In this document: one piece after another, positions 1 to 6,618 of the stretch
Layout of the letters: every line of letters begins with the position of its first letter
Numbering within the stretch: the stretch's first letter is position 1
Source of the DNA: Thiobacillus sp.
GTDB lineage: Bacteria; Pseudomonadota; Gammaproteobacteria; Burkholderiales; Thiobacillaceae
Assembly: GCA_020217265.1 (NCBI GenBank)
Contig: JAIWOS010000075.1
Location: forward strand, 1 to 19,863
Length of the DNA stretch: 19,863 nucleotides
Direction of reading: 5' to 3'
Made by a program: the position numbers and the translations under genes
The notes under the pieces: model-generated
Told to the model about the DNA's origin: nothing
Databases searched by the model: none
Seen by the model: only the letters and a program-made list of their open reading frames with translations

Positions 1-377
1 CGCTCGATGAAGAAGCCGTCCACCTCGCGCTTGAAATACTCGACCTTCTCCTGCACCAGCGCGGATATCTCGGTCTTGGCCCGCACGATGCGTTCGTCCA
101 TCAGGTTGCCGAGTTTTTCGCCCGCGTAATCGACCAGTTCGCGCACGTCGTCCTTGGTGAACTGGCGCTGCGCGTGCAGTTCTTCGGAAATCTTGTCGAG
201 CTTGGTGTCGATTTCCTGGCTGGCCTGGAGGATCGCGTCCCTGAGTTCGACGCCGGCCTGAGAGACGCCGTCCTTGACCACTCCGGACAGCCGCTCGCCG
301 GCGTGGTCGATCGCCTCGCGCGACACTTCCGCCAGGCTGTCACGGGCGTAGGCGATCGATTTTTCGAACAGGGCCAT
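1..377 (-). CDS. partial helical/coiled-coil protein of unknown function
   Basis: An open frame starts at an ATG at 377 and stays open for 125 codons to the window edge, so its 3' end is missing. The protein begins MALFEKSIAYARDSL. It is almost entirely charged, amphipathic and predicted helical, with heptad-like spacing and many Glu, Lys, Asp and Ala. No Cys, signal peptide or membrane segment is visible in the part seen. I do not recognise a family; it could be a coiled-coil or apolipoprotein/LEA-like polypeptide. It starts 3 bases after the plsY stop, so it is probably co-transcribed with plsY. No clear Shine-Dalgarno sequence precedes the ATG, which suggests translational coupling. The absence of in-frame stops and the codon use, like that of the neighbours, support a real gene. 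The function is unknown. Confidence 0.7.
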   Translation of the reverse strand, partial: MALFEKSIAYARDSLAEVSREAIDHAGERLSGVVKDGVSQAGVELRDAILQASQEIDTKLDKISEELHAQRQFTKDDVRELVDYAGEKLGNLMDERIVRAKTEISALVQEKVEYFKREVDGFFIE

Positions 378-380
378 GGT

Positions 381-971
381 TCAGGAGGGGCGTCCGATGC
401 GGCTTTCCTCGCCGTTGGCGAGCTTGATGAGATTGCTCTTGTGACGGTAGATCAGAAGCAGCGCGAGCGCCAGTACGGCCATGGCGGTATCGCCCCAGCC
501 GGTCAGCAGCGTGGCGTACACCGGCGCGAGCAAGGCGGTGACGAGCGCCGACAGCGAGGAGATGCGGAGCAGCCGGGCCATTGCGAGCCAGGTGGCGAGG
601 CAGGCGAGGCCCAGCCAGGGGTTCAGGCCGACCAGCACGCCCAGCGCGGTGGCGACGCCCTTGCCGCCCTTGAAGCGGAAGAACACCGGAAACAGGTGGC
701 CGAGGAATACGGCAAGCGCGACCAGCAGCACGGTGCCCGCATCCGCACCGAGTGCCTGTGCGCCGGCGACCGCGACCCAGCCTTTGGCGGCGTCGCCCAG
801 GAGCGTCAGCGCGGCGGCGGATTTGCGGCCGGTGCGCAGCACGTTGGTGGCGCCCGGGTTGCCGGAGCCGAAGCTGCGCGGGTCGGGCAGGCGCATGCAC
901 TTGCTGACGATGACGGCAAAGGACAGCGAACCGATCAGATAGGCAGCAGCGACGAAGAGCAGCGGGGTCAT
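381..971 (-). CDS. plsY: glycerol-3-phosphate acyltransferase PlsY
   Basis: Integral inner-membrane enzyme that moves the acyl group of acyl-phosphate to glycerol-3-phosphate, giving lysophosphatidic acid for phospholipid synthesis. The 196-residue product has the usual family length and several hydrophobic segments. The three PlsY signatures are present: GSGNPGATN (36-44), KGGKGVAT (101-108) after [10 protein letters not shown], and [14 protein letters not shown] near the C terminus. The ATG at 971 is chosen because [15 protein letters not shown] matches the family N terminus; an upstream in-frame extension to 1019 would overlap folB and add non-family residues. It lies divergent to folB with only 47 bases between, the arrangement also known for plsY(ygiH)/folB in E. 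coli. The family assignment is firm. Confidence 0.96.
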   Translation of the reverse strand: MTPLLFVAAAYLIGSLSFAVIVSKCMRLPDPRSFGSGNPGATNVLRTGRKSAAALTLLGDAAKGWVAVAGAQALGADAGTVLLVALAVFLGHLFPVFFRFKGGKGVATALGVLVGLNPWLGLACLATWLAMARLLRISSLSALVTALLAPVYATLLTGWGDTAMAVLALALLLIYRHKSNLIKLANGEESRIGRPS

Positions 972-1018
972 AGGCAGTAGAATGGCGGGTTTTGGCGAGG
1001 CTGCGCGTGCGCGAAGCA

Positions 1019-1381
1019 ATGGATATCTTGTACTTGCGGGACTTTCGTCTCGAACTGATTATCGGCATATACGAGTGGGAACGCAAAGTGCCGCAACCGG
1101 TGCGTCTCGATCTGGAGATCGGCCTGCCGAACAGCAAGGCCGGCGGCACCGACAACGTGGCCGACACCATCGACTACGGCGCGGTCGCCAAGCGGGTGAA
1201 GGAATATCTGCACAACGCGCCGCAGCCGATCACCCTGGTCGAATCGGTGGCCGAGCATGTGGCGGCCATCGTGCGCGACGAGTTTGGCGCGCCGTGGGTG
1301 AAGGTGTCGGTGACCAAATTCGCCATCGTGCCCGGCATCAAGGAGCTGGGGATCACCATCGAGCGCGGCAGCCGCGCGTGA
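1019..1381 (+). CDS. folB: dihydroneopterin aldolase FolB
   Basis: Cytosolic folate-pathway enzyme that cleaves 7,8-dihydroneopterin to 6-hydroxymethyl-dihydropterin and glycolaldehyde. The 120-residue product has the typical length. It shows the family start [22 protein letters not shown], with the conserved GIYEWER pterin-pocket segment, then [20 protein letters not shown] and the C-terminal [18 protein letters not shown], whose Lys corresponds to the catalytic lysine region. The ATG at 1019 is chosen because the protein then starts exactly like its homologues; a frame extension to 992 adds nine unrelated residues. A possible -10 box TAGAAT lies at 978-983 but no matching -35 is evident. 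It is the first gene of a plus-strand trio: its TGA overlaps the GTG start of the permease gene that follows. Confidence 0.94.
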   Translation: MDILYLRDFRLELIIGIYEWERKVPQPVRLDLEIGLPNSKAGGTDNVADTIDYGAVAKRVKEYLHNAPQPITLVESVAEHVAAIVRDEFGAPWVKVSVTKFAIVPGIKELGITIERGSRA

Positions 1382-2115
1382 CGCCCGAACAGATCGCCGC
1401 GTCGGCGGCCATCCTGGTGACGGCGTACGTGATCCGCGGCATCACGGGCTTCGGCTCCGGGCTGATCGCAGTGCCGCTGCTGGCGCTGTTGTTGCCGCTG
1501 CAATTCGTGGTGCCCCTGGTGCTGCTGCTGGACTTCACGGCGTCGGTGGTCATCGGCGGCCTGACTTTCAAGCGGGTGAAATGGGACGAGATCGGGGTGC
1601 TGCTGCCTTTTGGCATCGTCGGCGTGGTGGTGGGTACCCACCTCCTGGTCAATCTGCCGCAGCAACCGATGCTGATCGCGCTGGCCGGCTTTGTCCTCGT
1701 GTTTGCGCTGCGCAGTCTGCTCGGCCTGCGCGGCGACAGGCCGGTCTCGCGCTGGTGGGCGCCGCCCGCTTCGCTCACCGGCGGCACGGTCGGCGCGCTG
1801 TTCGGCACCGGCGGGCCGCCCTACGTGATCTATCTCACCCACCGCATCCACCACAAGAGCGACCTGCGCGCCACCCTGTCGGCCCTGTTTTTCACCGAGG
1901 GGCTGACACGCATCGCGAGTTTTCTGGTGGCGGGGCTGCTGCTGACGCGCGAGGTGTGGCTGGCGTACTTTGCCGCCTTGCCGCTGGTGCTGGGTGGGCT
2001 GTATCTTGGCGGACGGGCGCACGTCGGATTGAGCCAAGTGCAAATGATGCGACTGGTCGGCGTGCTGCTGCTGGTGTCGAGCGTGTCGCTGCTGTTCAAG
2101 GCCATGCATCAATGA
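1378..2115 (+). CDS. TauE/SafE-type (UPF0721) membrane permease
   Basis: Predicted polytopic inner-membrane protein of 245 residues from the TauE/SafE family, whose members are linked to export or uptake of organosulfonates, sulfite and other anions. Two repeated halves are visible. Each begins with a hydrophobic segment carrying the family's glycine signature: GITGFGSGLIAVPLL in the N half and GALFGTGGPPYVIYL in the C half. The start is the GTG at 1378, whose GTGA overlaps the folB stop by 4 bases; no ATG lies nearby. Its stop likewise overlaps the next ATG (ATGA). This implies translational coupling through the whole operon. The substrate cannot be told from sequence. Placement between folB and a zinc hydrolase gives no obvious pathway link. 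Confidence 0.85.
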   Translation: MTPEQIAASAAILVTAYVIRGITGFGSGLIAVPLLALLLPLQFVVPLVLLLDFTASVVIGGLTFKRVKWDEIGVLLPFGIVGVVVGTHLLVNLPQQPMLIALAGFVLVFALRSLLGLRGDRPVSRWWAPPASLTGGTVGALFGTGGPPYVIYLTHRIHHKSDLRATLSALFFTEGLTRIASFLVAGLLLTREVWLAYFAALPLVLGGLYLGGRAHVGLSQVQMMRLVGVLLLVSSVSLLFKAMHQ

Positions 2116-3068
2116 ACGAAACCGCGTCCCTGCACTTTCAGTCGATTGCTTTCGCTGGCCTTGCCACGGGCCCGCGCCTGATCGTGCTGGGCGCGGTGCA
2201 TGGCAACGAAACCTGCGGCACGCAGGCGATCCGGCGCATCGTCGGCGAGCTCGAATGCGGCGAGCTTGCCATCGCGGCCGGCCGCGTCACCTTCGTGCCG
2301 GTGACCAATCCGCTCGCCTACGCGCGCCATACCCGCATGGGCGATCGCAACCTCAACCGCAATCTGGCGCCGACCGACGCCCCGGTCGAGTTCGAGGACC
2401 ATGTCGCCAACTGGCTGTGTCCCGTGCTCGAAGCGCACGACGTCCTGCTCGACCTGCATTCCTTCCATACCGCGGGCGAGCCTTTCGTCATGCTGGGGCC
2501 GGAGAACAATACGGGGGTGCTGGAGCCGTTCGCGCGTGCCGACGAGGAAGCCGCGCTGGCGCTGCGGCTGGGTGTGCGCCGCTTCGTCGACGGCTGGCTC
2601 GACACCTACGCCGCCGGCGTGGCGCGCCGGCAGGCGGCAGGCCAGGCGGGCGGGGAAGCCGACGCGCGTTATGGCGTGGGCACCACCGAATACATGCGTG
2701 CGCACGGCGGCATCGCGCTCACGCTGGAATGCGGACAGCACGACGACCCGGCCGCGCCCGCGGTGGCGTACCGCGCGATCCGCAATACCCTGGCGCATCT
2801 GGGGCTGACCCGCGACGCGGCGCCGCACGCGGTGACGGACACCCAGGCCTTGCGCCTGTACGCGGTGGTGGATCGGTTGGCCGAAGGCGACACGTTCTGC
2901 CGTCCGTGGGCGAGTTTCGACCCCGTGAAGGCGGGCGAGCGCATCGGCGTGCGCCACGATGGCAGCGAGGTGCGCGCCGATCAGGACGGCTACGTGGTAT
3001 TCCCCAATCCCGGGGCGTTGCCGGGACAGGAATGGTTCTATCTTGCCCGCGCCAGTGGACGCGTGTGA
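2112..3068 (+). CDS. succinylglutamate desuccinylase/aspartoacylase-family zinc hydrolase
   Basis: Predicted zinc-dependent amidohydrolase of 318 residues in the AstE/AspA branch of the M14 carboxypeptidase fold. These enzymes remove an acyl group from N-acyl amino acids. Likely zinc ligands are His30 and Glu33 in GAVHGNE and His116 in DLHSF; the catalytic Glu is Glu206 in TLECGQ. The DRNLNRN stretch (78-84) resembles the Asn-Arg substrate-binding motif. A C-terminal beta-rich domain (about 225-318) follows, as in AstE. The ATG at 2112 overlaps the permease stop (ATGA). No other arginine-succinyltransferase (ast) genes are nearby, so a true AstE role is not supported and the substrate is open. 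The stop lies 1 base from the xerD stop on the other strand. Confidence 0.85.
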   Translation: MNETASLHFQSIAFAGLATGPRLIVLGAVHGNETCGTQAIRRIVGELECGELAIAAGRVTFVPVTNPLAYARHTRMGDRNLNRNLAPTDAPVEFEDHVANWLCPVLEAHDVLLDLHSFHTAGEPFVMLGPENNTGVLEPFARADEEAALALRLGVRRFVDGWLDTYAAGVARRQAAGQAGGEADARYGVGTTEYMRAHGGIALTLECGQHDDPAAPAVAYRAIRNTLAHLGLTRDAAPHAVTDTQALRLYAVVDRLAEGDTFCRPWASFDPVKAGERIGVRHDGSEVRADQDGYVVFPNPGALPGQEWFYLARASGRV

Positions 3069-3069
3069 A

Positions 3070-3972
3070 TCAGCCGCGCGGATGGTGCTGCGCGTGCAGC
3101 TGTTTGAGGCGCTCGCGCGCGACGTGGGTGTAGATCTGCGTGGTCGAAATGTCGCTGTGGCCGAGCAGCATCTGCACCACGCGCAGGTCGGCGCCGTGGT
3201 TGAGCAGATGGGTGGCGAAGGCGTGCCGCAGCGTGTGCGGTGACAACGTTTGCGCGACGCCCGCCGCGCGCGCGCGGCGCTTGATCAGGTACCAGAACGC
3301 CTGGCGGGTCATGCCGGCGCCGCGCGGGGTCACGAACACCGCGTCGCAGCGGTGCGCGCCCACAAGCTGCGGCCGGGCTTCGTGCAGATAGCGGCGGAGC
3401 CAACCCACGGCTTCCTCGCCCAGCGGCACCAGCCGGTCCTTGCCGCCCTTGCCGCCGACGACGCGCAGTACGCCGTCGTTGAGGCTTAGCGCGGCAAGTT
3501 TCAACGATACCAGTTCCGACACGCGCAGCCCCGTCGCGTACAGCGTTTCCAGCATGGCGCGGTCGCGCAAGGACGCGGGGCTGTCGTCACCGGCAGCGGC
3601 GAGCAATTGTTCGACGTCGGCTTCGGAGAGCGTCGCGGGCAGGGAACGCGGCAGTTTGGGGCGATCGAGGTTGCGCGTGGGGTCGGTGTCGATCAGCCGT
3701 TCGCGTAGCAGAAACCGGTAGAAACGTTTCAGCGCCGAAGTGTAGCGCGCGGCGCTCGCTGGTTGCGTGCGCCGCGCAAAGCGCCAGGCCAGCCAGGCCT
3801 CGACGTCGCCGGCTTCGGCGGCCTCCAGCGCGCGTGCGCGCTCCTTGCCGAGCCAGGCCGCGAAACCGGCGATGTCGCGGCGATACGCGCCCAGCGTGGC
3901 GTCGGCGAGGCCGTCTTCCAGCCACAGGTGGTCGCAGAAACGGTCGATCAACGGGCTAATCGGCTTGGTCAT
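3070..3972 (-). CDS. xerD: site-specific tyrosine recombinase XerD
   Basis: Cytosolic tyrosine recombinase that acts with XerC at dif sites to resolve chromosome dimers after FtsK activation. The 300-residue length matches the family. An N-terminal SAM-like core-binding domain (about 5-90) precedes the catalytic domain. Catalytic residues are all present: Arg150 in LRVSEL, Lys175 in GGKGGKDR, His246 and Arg249 in [12 protein letters not shown], His272 in LGHSDIS, and the nucleophile Tyr281 in TQIYTHV. The C-terminal HHPRG ending favours XerD over XerC. The ATG at 3972 shares its A with the ogt stop (TAATG), so translation is probably coupled to ogt. A GC-rich hairpin lies about 17 bases upstream of the start codon. 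Confidence 0.95.
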   Translation of the reverse strand: MTKPISPLIDRFCDHLWLEDGLADATLGAYRRDIAGFAAWLGKERARALEAAEAGDVEAWLAWRFARRTQPASAARYTSALKRFYRFLLRERLIDTDPTRNLDRPKLPRSLPATLSEADVEQLLAAAGDDSPASLRDRAMLETLYATGLRVSELVSLKLAALSLNDGVLRVVGGKGGKDRLVPLGEEAVGWLRRYLHEARPQLVGAHRCDAVFVTPRGAGMTRQAFWYLIKRRARAAGVAQTLSPHTLRHAFATHLLNHGADLRVVQMLLGHSDISTTQIYTHVARERLKQLHAQHHPRG

Positions 3973-4478
3973 TACGCTTGCAGCTTCTCCCGCCCGCGGG
4001 GGCGGGTTGGGGAGGGCGGATGCTCATGCGCGAGCAGCCAGGCCTTCACGTCGAGCGGCGCGCCGGCCGCCGCGTGCATGAAGCCGCCCAATCCGCTCGC
4101 TGCAATCACACGGTGACAGGGAATCAGGATGGGCAGCGGGTTCGAGCCGCAGGCCTGGCCGACGGCACGCGCAGCGGTTCCGAGCTGCCGCGCCAAGGCG
4201 CCGTAGGTGAGCGGCGCGCCGGGCGGGATGGCGGCGAGCGCCTGCCAGACGCGCGACTGGAAGGGCGTGCCGTGCAGCGCGTAAGCGAGCTGGAAACGGT
4301 GGGCCGGATCGTGCCAGTAGGCATCGAGCTCATGGGCGAGAAGACGCGCACGTGCATCGAGCCGCGTCGTTCGCGGCGCATCGACGGGCAGGAAATCGAG
4401 CCGGACCAGTGTGTCGCCGGAAAAGACGGCGCCGAGGCGGCAGGGTGGCGCGGCGAGGACAGCGTCGTAGTGAGGCAT
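3972..4478 (-). CDS. ogt: methylated-DNA--protein-cysteine S-methyltransferase
   Basis: DNA repair protein that takes the methyl group from O6-methylguanine (and O4-methylthymine) onto its own cysteine, a one-turnover reaction. Starting at the ATG at 4478 it has 168 residues. The acceptor Cys121 lies in the PCHRV motif; Arg104 in RAVGQA fits the arginine-finger position, followed by the SNP motif. The helix-turn-helix region TPFQSRVWQALAAIPPG is clear. A GTG at 4484 in the same frame is an alternative start giving two more residues. The last 15 or so residues, rich in Pro, Arg and Gly, go beyond the usual family end (KAWLLAHE) and are encoded by a repeat-like palindrome. Its stop overlaps xerD. 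The rplS terminator lies just upstream, so its promoter is unclear. Confidence 0.92.
   Translation of the reverse strand: MPHYDAVLAAPPCRLGAVFSGDTLVRLDFLPVDAPRTTRLDARARLLAHELDAYWHDPAHRFQLAYALHGTPFQSRVWQALAAIPPGAPLTYGALARQLGTAARAVGQACGSNPLPILIPCHRVIAASGLGGFMHAAAGAPLDVKAWLLAHEHPPSPTRPRGREKLQA
3989..4006 (-). repeat. GC-rich palindrome inside the 3' end of ogt
   Basis: A perfect 7-base inverted repeat, CCCGCCC and GGGCGGG, with a 4-base loop, flanked by CTCCCCAACCC-type sequence on one side and GAGAAG on the other. This layout resembles the short palindromic intergenic repeats common in GC-rich betaproteobacterial genomes. Here it is read through as the extra C-terminal tail of Ogt and sits just before the xerD start codon. 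Assignment to a repeat family is an inference because only one copy lies in this window. Confidence 0.5.
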
Positions 4479-4498
4479 GCGCACATTCTAGTCGCGCG

Positions 4499-4531
4499 AA
4501 AAAAGAAACGCCCGCGCGGGGCGGGCGTTTC
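4499..4531 (-). terminator. intrinsic terminator of the rpsP-rimM-trmD-rplS operon
   Basis: A perfect 11-bp stem (4505-4515 with 4521-4531, GAAACGCCCGC and its complement) has a 5-base loop and is followed on the minus strand by six T residues (4504 down to 4499). It begins about 21 bases after the rplS stop. This is a classic Rho-independent terminator and separates the ribosomal operon from ogt-xerD. Confidence 0.93.
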
Positions 4532-4552
4532 TGGACGGCCGGATGGCCAGGC

Positions 4553-4936
4553 TTATTCGGCGGCCGCCGCGGCAGCCTTGCGGGCCGGCAGCTTTTCCTT
4601 GATGCGCGCGGATTTGCCGGAGCGCTCGCGCAGGTAGTACAGCTTGGCGCGGCGCACGTCGCCGCGGCGCTTGACTTCGATCGACGAGACCAGCGGCGAG
4701 TAGGTCTGGAAGGTGCGCTCGACGCCTTCGCCGGCGGAAATCTTGCGCACGGTGAAGCCGGAGTTGAGGCCGCGGTTGCGCTTGGCGATCACCACGCCTT
4801 CGTAGGCCTGCAGACGCTCGCGGTTGCCTTCCTTGACCTTCACCTGGACGATCACGGTGTCGCCGGGGGCGAAGTCGGGGATGGTCTTGCCGAGGCGGGC
4901 GATTTCTTCCTGTTCGAGTTGCTCGATGATGTTCAT
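4553..4936 (-). CDS. rplS: 50S ribosomal protein L19
   Basis: Large-subunit ribosomal protein near the 30S-50S interface. The 127-residue product matches L19 throughout: [12 protein letters not shown] at the N terminus, [37 protein letters not shown] core, [12 protein letters not shown] and [22 protein letters not shown]. The alanine-rich C-terminal end varies among relatives. The ATG at 4936 is preceded by an AAGGA ribosome-binding site about 10 bases upstream. It is the last gene of the conserved rpsP-rimM-trmD-rplS cluster, separated from trmD by an unusually long 120-base spacer containing several inverted repeats, and followed by a strong intrinsic terminator. Confidence 0.98.
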   Translation of the reverse strand: MNIIEQLEQEEIARLGKTIPDFAPGDTVIVQVKVKEGNRERLQAYEGVVIAKRNRGLNSGFTVRKISAGEGVERTFQTYSPLVSSIEVKRRGDVRRAKLYYLRERSGKSARIKEKLPARKAAAAAAE

Positions 4937-5056
4937 GACGGTATTTCCTTACGTCTGGCGGGAGAGGTGCCTCCGTGGGGAGGGACGTCACGCCGTTTCA
5001 CATTGGCCCGGCCAAGCCGGTGCCGCTCAAATCCGGTTTGCCCGCGGGCAAACCGG
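4937..5056 (-). other. structured spacer between trmD and rplS
   Basis: This 120-base gap is the longest noncoding stretch in the window and no small ORF is supported in it. It holds three inverted repeats: a perfect 24-base palindrome at 5033-5056 directly after the trmD stop, TTGGCC-C-GGCCAA at 5003-5015, and CCTCC-GTGG-GGAGG at 4970-4983. The AAGGA ribosome-binding site of rplS is at its end. No T-run follows the palindrome, so it is not a standard terminator. I could not find a convincing promoter for rplS here. Confidence 0.6.
5033..5056. repeat. perfect 24-base palindrome downstream of trmD
   Basis: The two 12-base halves, CCGGTTTGCCCG and CGGGCAAACCGG, are exact reverse complements with no central spacer. 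The palindrome abuts the trmD stop codon. In RNA it would form a stable stem of about 10 bp with a tight GC loop. It may be an mRNA processing or stabilising element between trmD and rplS, or a binding site for a dimeric protein; both are inferences. Confidence 0.7.
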
Positions 5057-5761
5057 TCAATGCTTGTCCTGTGCCCGCTCCAGCAGATCGGGCCGCAGGG
5101 TGGCGGTCAGCCGCAGGCTTTCCGCCTGCCGCCAGCGGGCGATGGCGGCGTGATTGCCGCTTTTCAGCACGGCCGGGACTTCCAATCCCTGCCAGACTTC
5201 GGGCCGGGTGTAATGCGGGCAGTCGAGCAGGCCGTGGCTGAACGAATCCTGCACTGCCGATTCGGCATCGTTCAACGCCCCCGGCAACTGCCGGATGATC
5301 GCATCCATCAGCGCCAGCGCAGGCAGCTCACCGCCCGATAACACAAAGTCGCCGAGCGAGATTTCCTCATCGACGCGACGCTGAAGCAGGCGTTCGTCGA
5401 TGCCTTCGTAGCGCCCGCACAGCAGTACCAGCGAATGTTTCTCTTTCAATTCCATCACCCGCTGCTGCTTCAGCGGGCGGCCGCGTGGCGAAAAATGCAC
5501 GACCCACGGCGTCAGATCCTCGCTTGCCAGCTCGGCCGCGATCGCGTTCAGCGCGCGGTCCAGCGGTTCGGCCAACATCAGCATCCCGGGGCCGCCGCCG
5601 TAGGGGCGGTCGTCCACCGTGCGGTGCGGGTCGTCGGTGAAGTCGCGCGGATTCCACGACTTGAACCGGTACAGCCCGCGGTCCAGCGCCCGCCGGGTGA
5701 TGCCGTAATCCAGTACGGCATCGAACATCTCCGGGAAGAGCGTGACGGCGTCGAAACGCAT
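5057..5761 (-). CDS. trmD: tRNA (guanine-N1)-methyltransferase TrmD
   Basis: Essential S-adenosylmethionine-dependent enzyme that methylates G37 of tRNAs reading proline, leucine and arginine codons, preventing +1 frameshifts. The 234-residue SPOUT protein shows [22 protein letters not shown], the knot segments [12 protein letters not shown] (Glu119) and [14 protein letters not shown], and [11 protein letters not shown] with the catalytic-region Asp180, then [11 protein letters not shown] in the C-terminal tRNA-binding domain. The ATG at 5761 is preferred over the GTG one codon upstream because family members start MRFD; it shares its A with the rimM stop (TGATG), implying translational coupling to rimM. 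Confidence 0.97.
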   Translation of the reverse strand: MRFDAVTLFPEMFDAVLDYGITRRALDRGLYRFKSWNPRDFTDDPHRTVDDRPYGGGPGMLMLAEPLDRALNAIAAELASEDLTPWVVHFSPRGRPLKQQRVMELKEKHSLVLLCGRYEGIDERLLQRRVDEEISLGDFVLSGGELPALALMDAIIRQLPGALNDAESAVQDSFSHGLLDCPHYTRPEVWQGLEVPAVLKSGNHAAIARWRQAESLRLTATLRPDLLERAQDKH

Positions 5762-6267
5762 CACCAGTCTTCGCCCCAGTCCGCCACGATCGTGCCCCGC
5801 GTCAGGTCGACTTCGCCGACGATGGCGGCGACGAAGGGGATCAGCGTGACGCGCCGTCCCTTGACCACCAGCACGTCGTGCGCCCCGGTTTCCATCAGAC
5901 TGTCGACTTTGCCCAGTTCGACGCCTTGAAGGTTGACCACCGTGAGGCCGACCAGATCCGACCAGTAAAACGCGTTTTCTTCCGGTGGCGGCAGGGCTTC
6001 ACGCGCCACCGATATTTCCTGTCCGCGCAGGGCATACGCCGCGTCGCGGTCGTCGACGCCCTCCAGCTTGGCAACCAGGGCATTGCCGTGGTCCTGGACG
6101 GCCTCGACCGTGTAGTGCCGCTGCTGCTCGCCGCGCCCGATGCGCCAGGATTCGAAATCCATCAGCGCGCCCGGGTCTTCGCTGAAAGGCTGGAGCTTGA
6201 CCCAGCCCTTGACCCCGAATGGGGCGGCGACGCGCCCCATGACGACCCAGTCGCGGGTGTCGGCCAA
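5761..6267 (-). CDS. rimM: ribosome maturation factor RimM
   Basis: Assembly factor that binds ribosomal protein S19 and helps mature the 30S head. The 168-residue product shows the N-terminal RimM barrel ([38 protein letters not shown]) and the C-terminal PRC-barrel ([38 protein letters not shown]). The start is TTG at 6267, one base after the rpsP stop; it gives the expected N terminus [10 protein letters not shown]. The next ATG (residue 10) would cut into the first beta strand. No Shine-Dalgarno is visible, so low-level, coupled initiation is likely, which agrees with RimM being made far less than the ribosomal proteins in other bacteria. Confidence 0.95.
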   Translation of the reverse strand: MADTRDWVVMGRVAAPFGVKGWVKLQPFSEDPGALMDFESWRIGRGEQQRHYTVEAVQDHGNALVAKLEGVDDRDAAYALRGQEISVAREALPPPEENAFYWSDLVGLTVVNLQGVELGKVDSLMETGAHDVLVVKGRRVTLIPFVAAIVGEVDLTRGTIVADWGEDW

Positions 6268-6268
6268 A

Positions 6269-6520
6269 TCAGGCGGCTGCCGGCTTGTTCTGCTTGACCA
6301 GGCGCGCGACGGTGTCGGACATCTGCGCGCCGTTCTTCACCCAGTAACCGACGCGTTCGGCGTCGATACGAACGCTCTCGGCGCCTTCGGGGGCGACCGG
6401 GTTATAGAAACCGACGCGCTCGATGAAGCGGCCGTCGCGGCGGCAACGCGAATCGGCGACCACCACGTTGTAGAAGGGGCGGTTTTTGGCGCCGCCGCGC
6501 GAAAGACGAATAACGACCAT
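6269..6520 (-). CDS. rpsP: 30S ribosomal protein S16
   Basis: Small-subunit assembly protein. The 83-residue product is a complete S16: [41 protein letters not shown], and a C-terminal part ending [13 protein letters not shown]. It is the first gene of the rpsP-rimM-trmD-rplS operon, lying 98 bases downstream of ffh. A consensus TATAAT is present in that gap at a distance that gives a short leader of about 29 bases. The ribosome-binding region just before the ATG contains GGTGGG in a weak inverted repeat (ACCC-GGT-GGGT), which might tune initiation. Confidence 0.98.
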   Translation of the reverse strand: MVVIRLSRGGAKNRPFYNVVVADSRCRRDGRFIERVGFYNPVAPEGAESVRIDAERVGYWVKNGAQMSDTVARLVKQNKPAAA

Positions 6521-6548
6521 GATTTAACCCACCGGGTAAACGGAGAAA

Positions 6549-6584
6549 ACCGCGAATTATACCCAAAAAACCGATATGCGCCAG
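6549..6584 (-). promoter_or_regulatory. sigma-70 promoter candidate for rpsP operon
   Basis: On the minus strand a perfect TATAAT occupies 6561 down to 6556, with predicted start near 6549, about 29 bases from the rpsP ATG. At 17-base spacing the -35 region reads CTGGCG (6584-6579), only 3 of 6 matches to TTGACA, so the -35 is weak. Stable-RNA-type GC discriminator bases (CGCGG) follow the -10. Confidence 0.6.
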
Positions 6585-6618
6585 AAGCTTGGGTTCGGTG
6601 TGGCGGGGCGGCGGCGGT

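Noticed and set aside
382..391. AGGAGGGGCG as a plus-strand ribosome-binding site
   Set aside because: Both genes here are on the minus strand and no plausible plus-strand gene starts just downstream.
174..980. 268-codon plus-strand frame opposite plsY and the helical-protein gene
   Set aside because: Low-complexity Gly/Gln/Arg/Glu-rich product, antisense to the well-recognised plsY.
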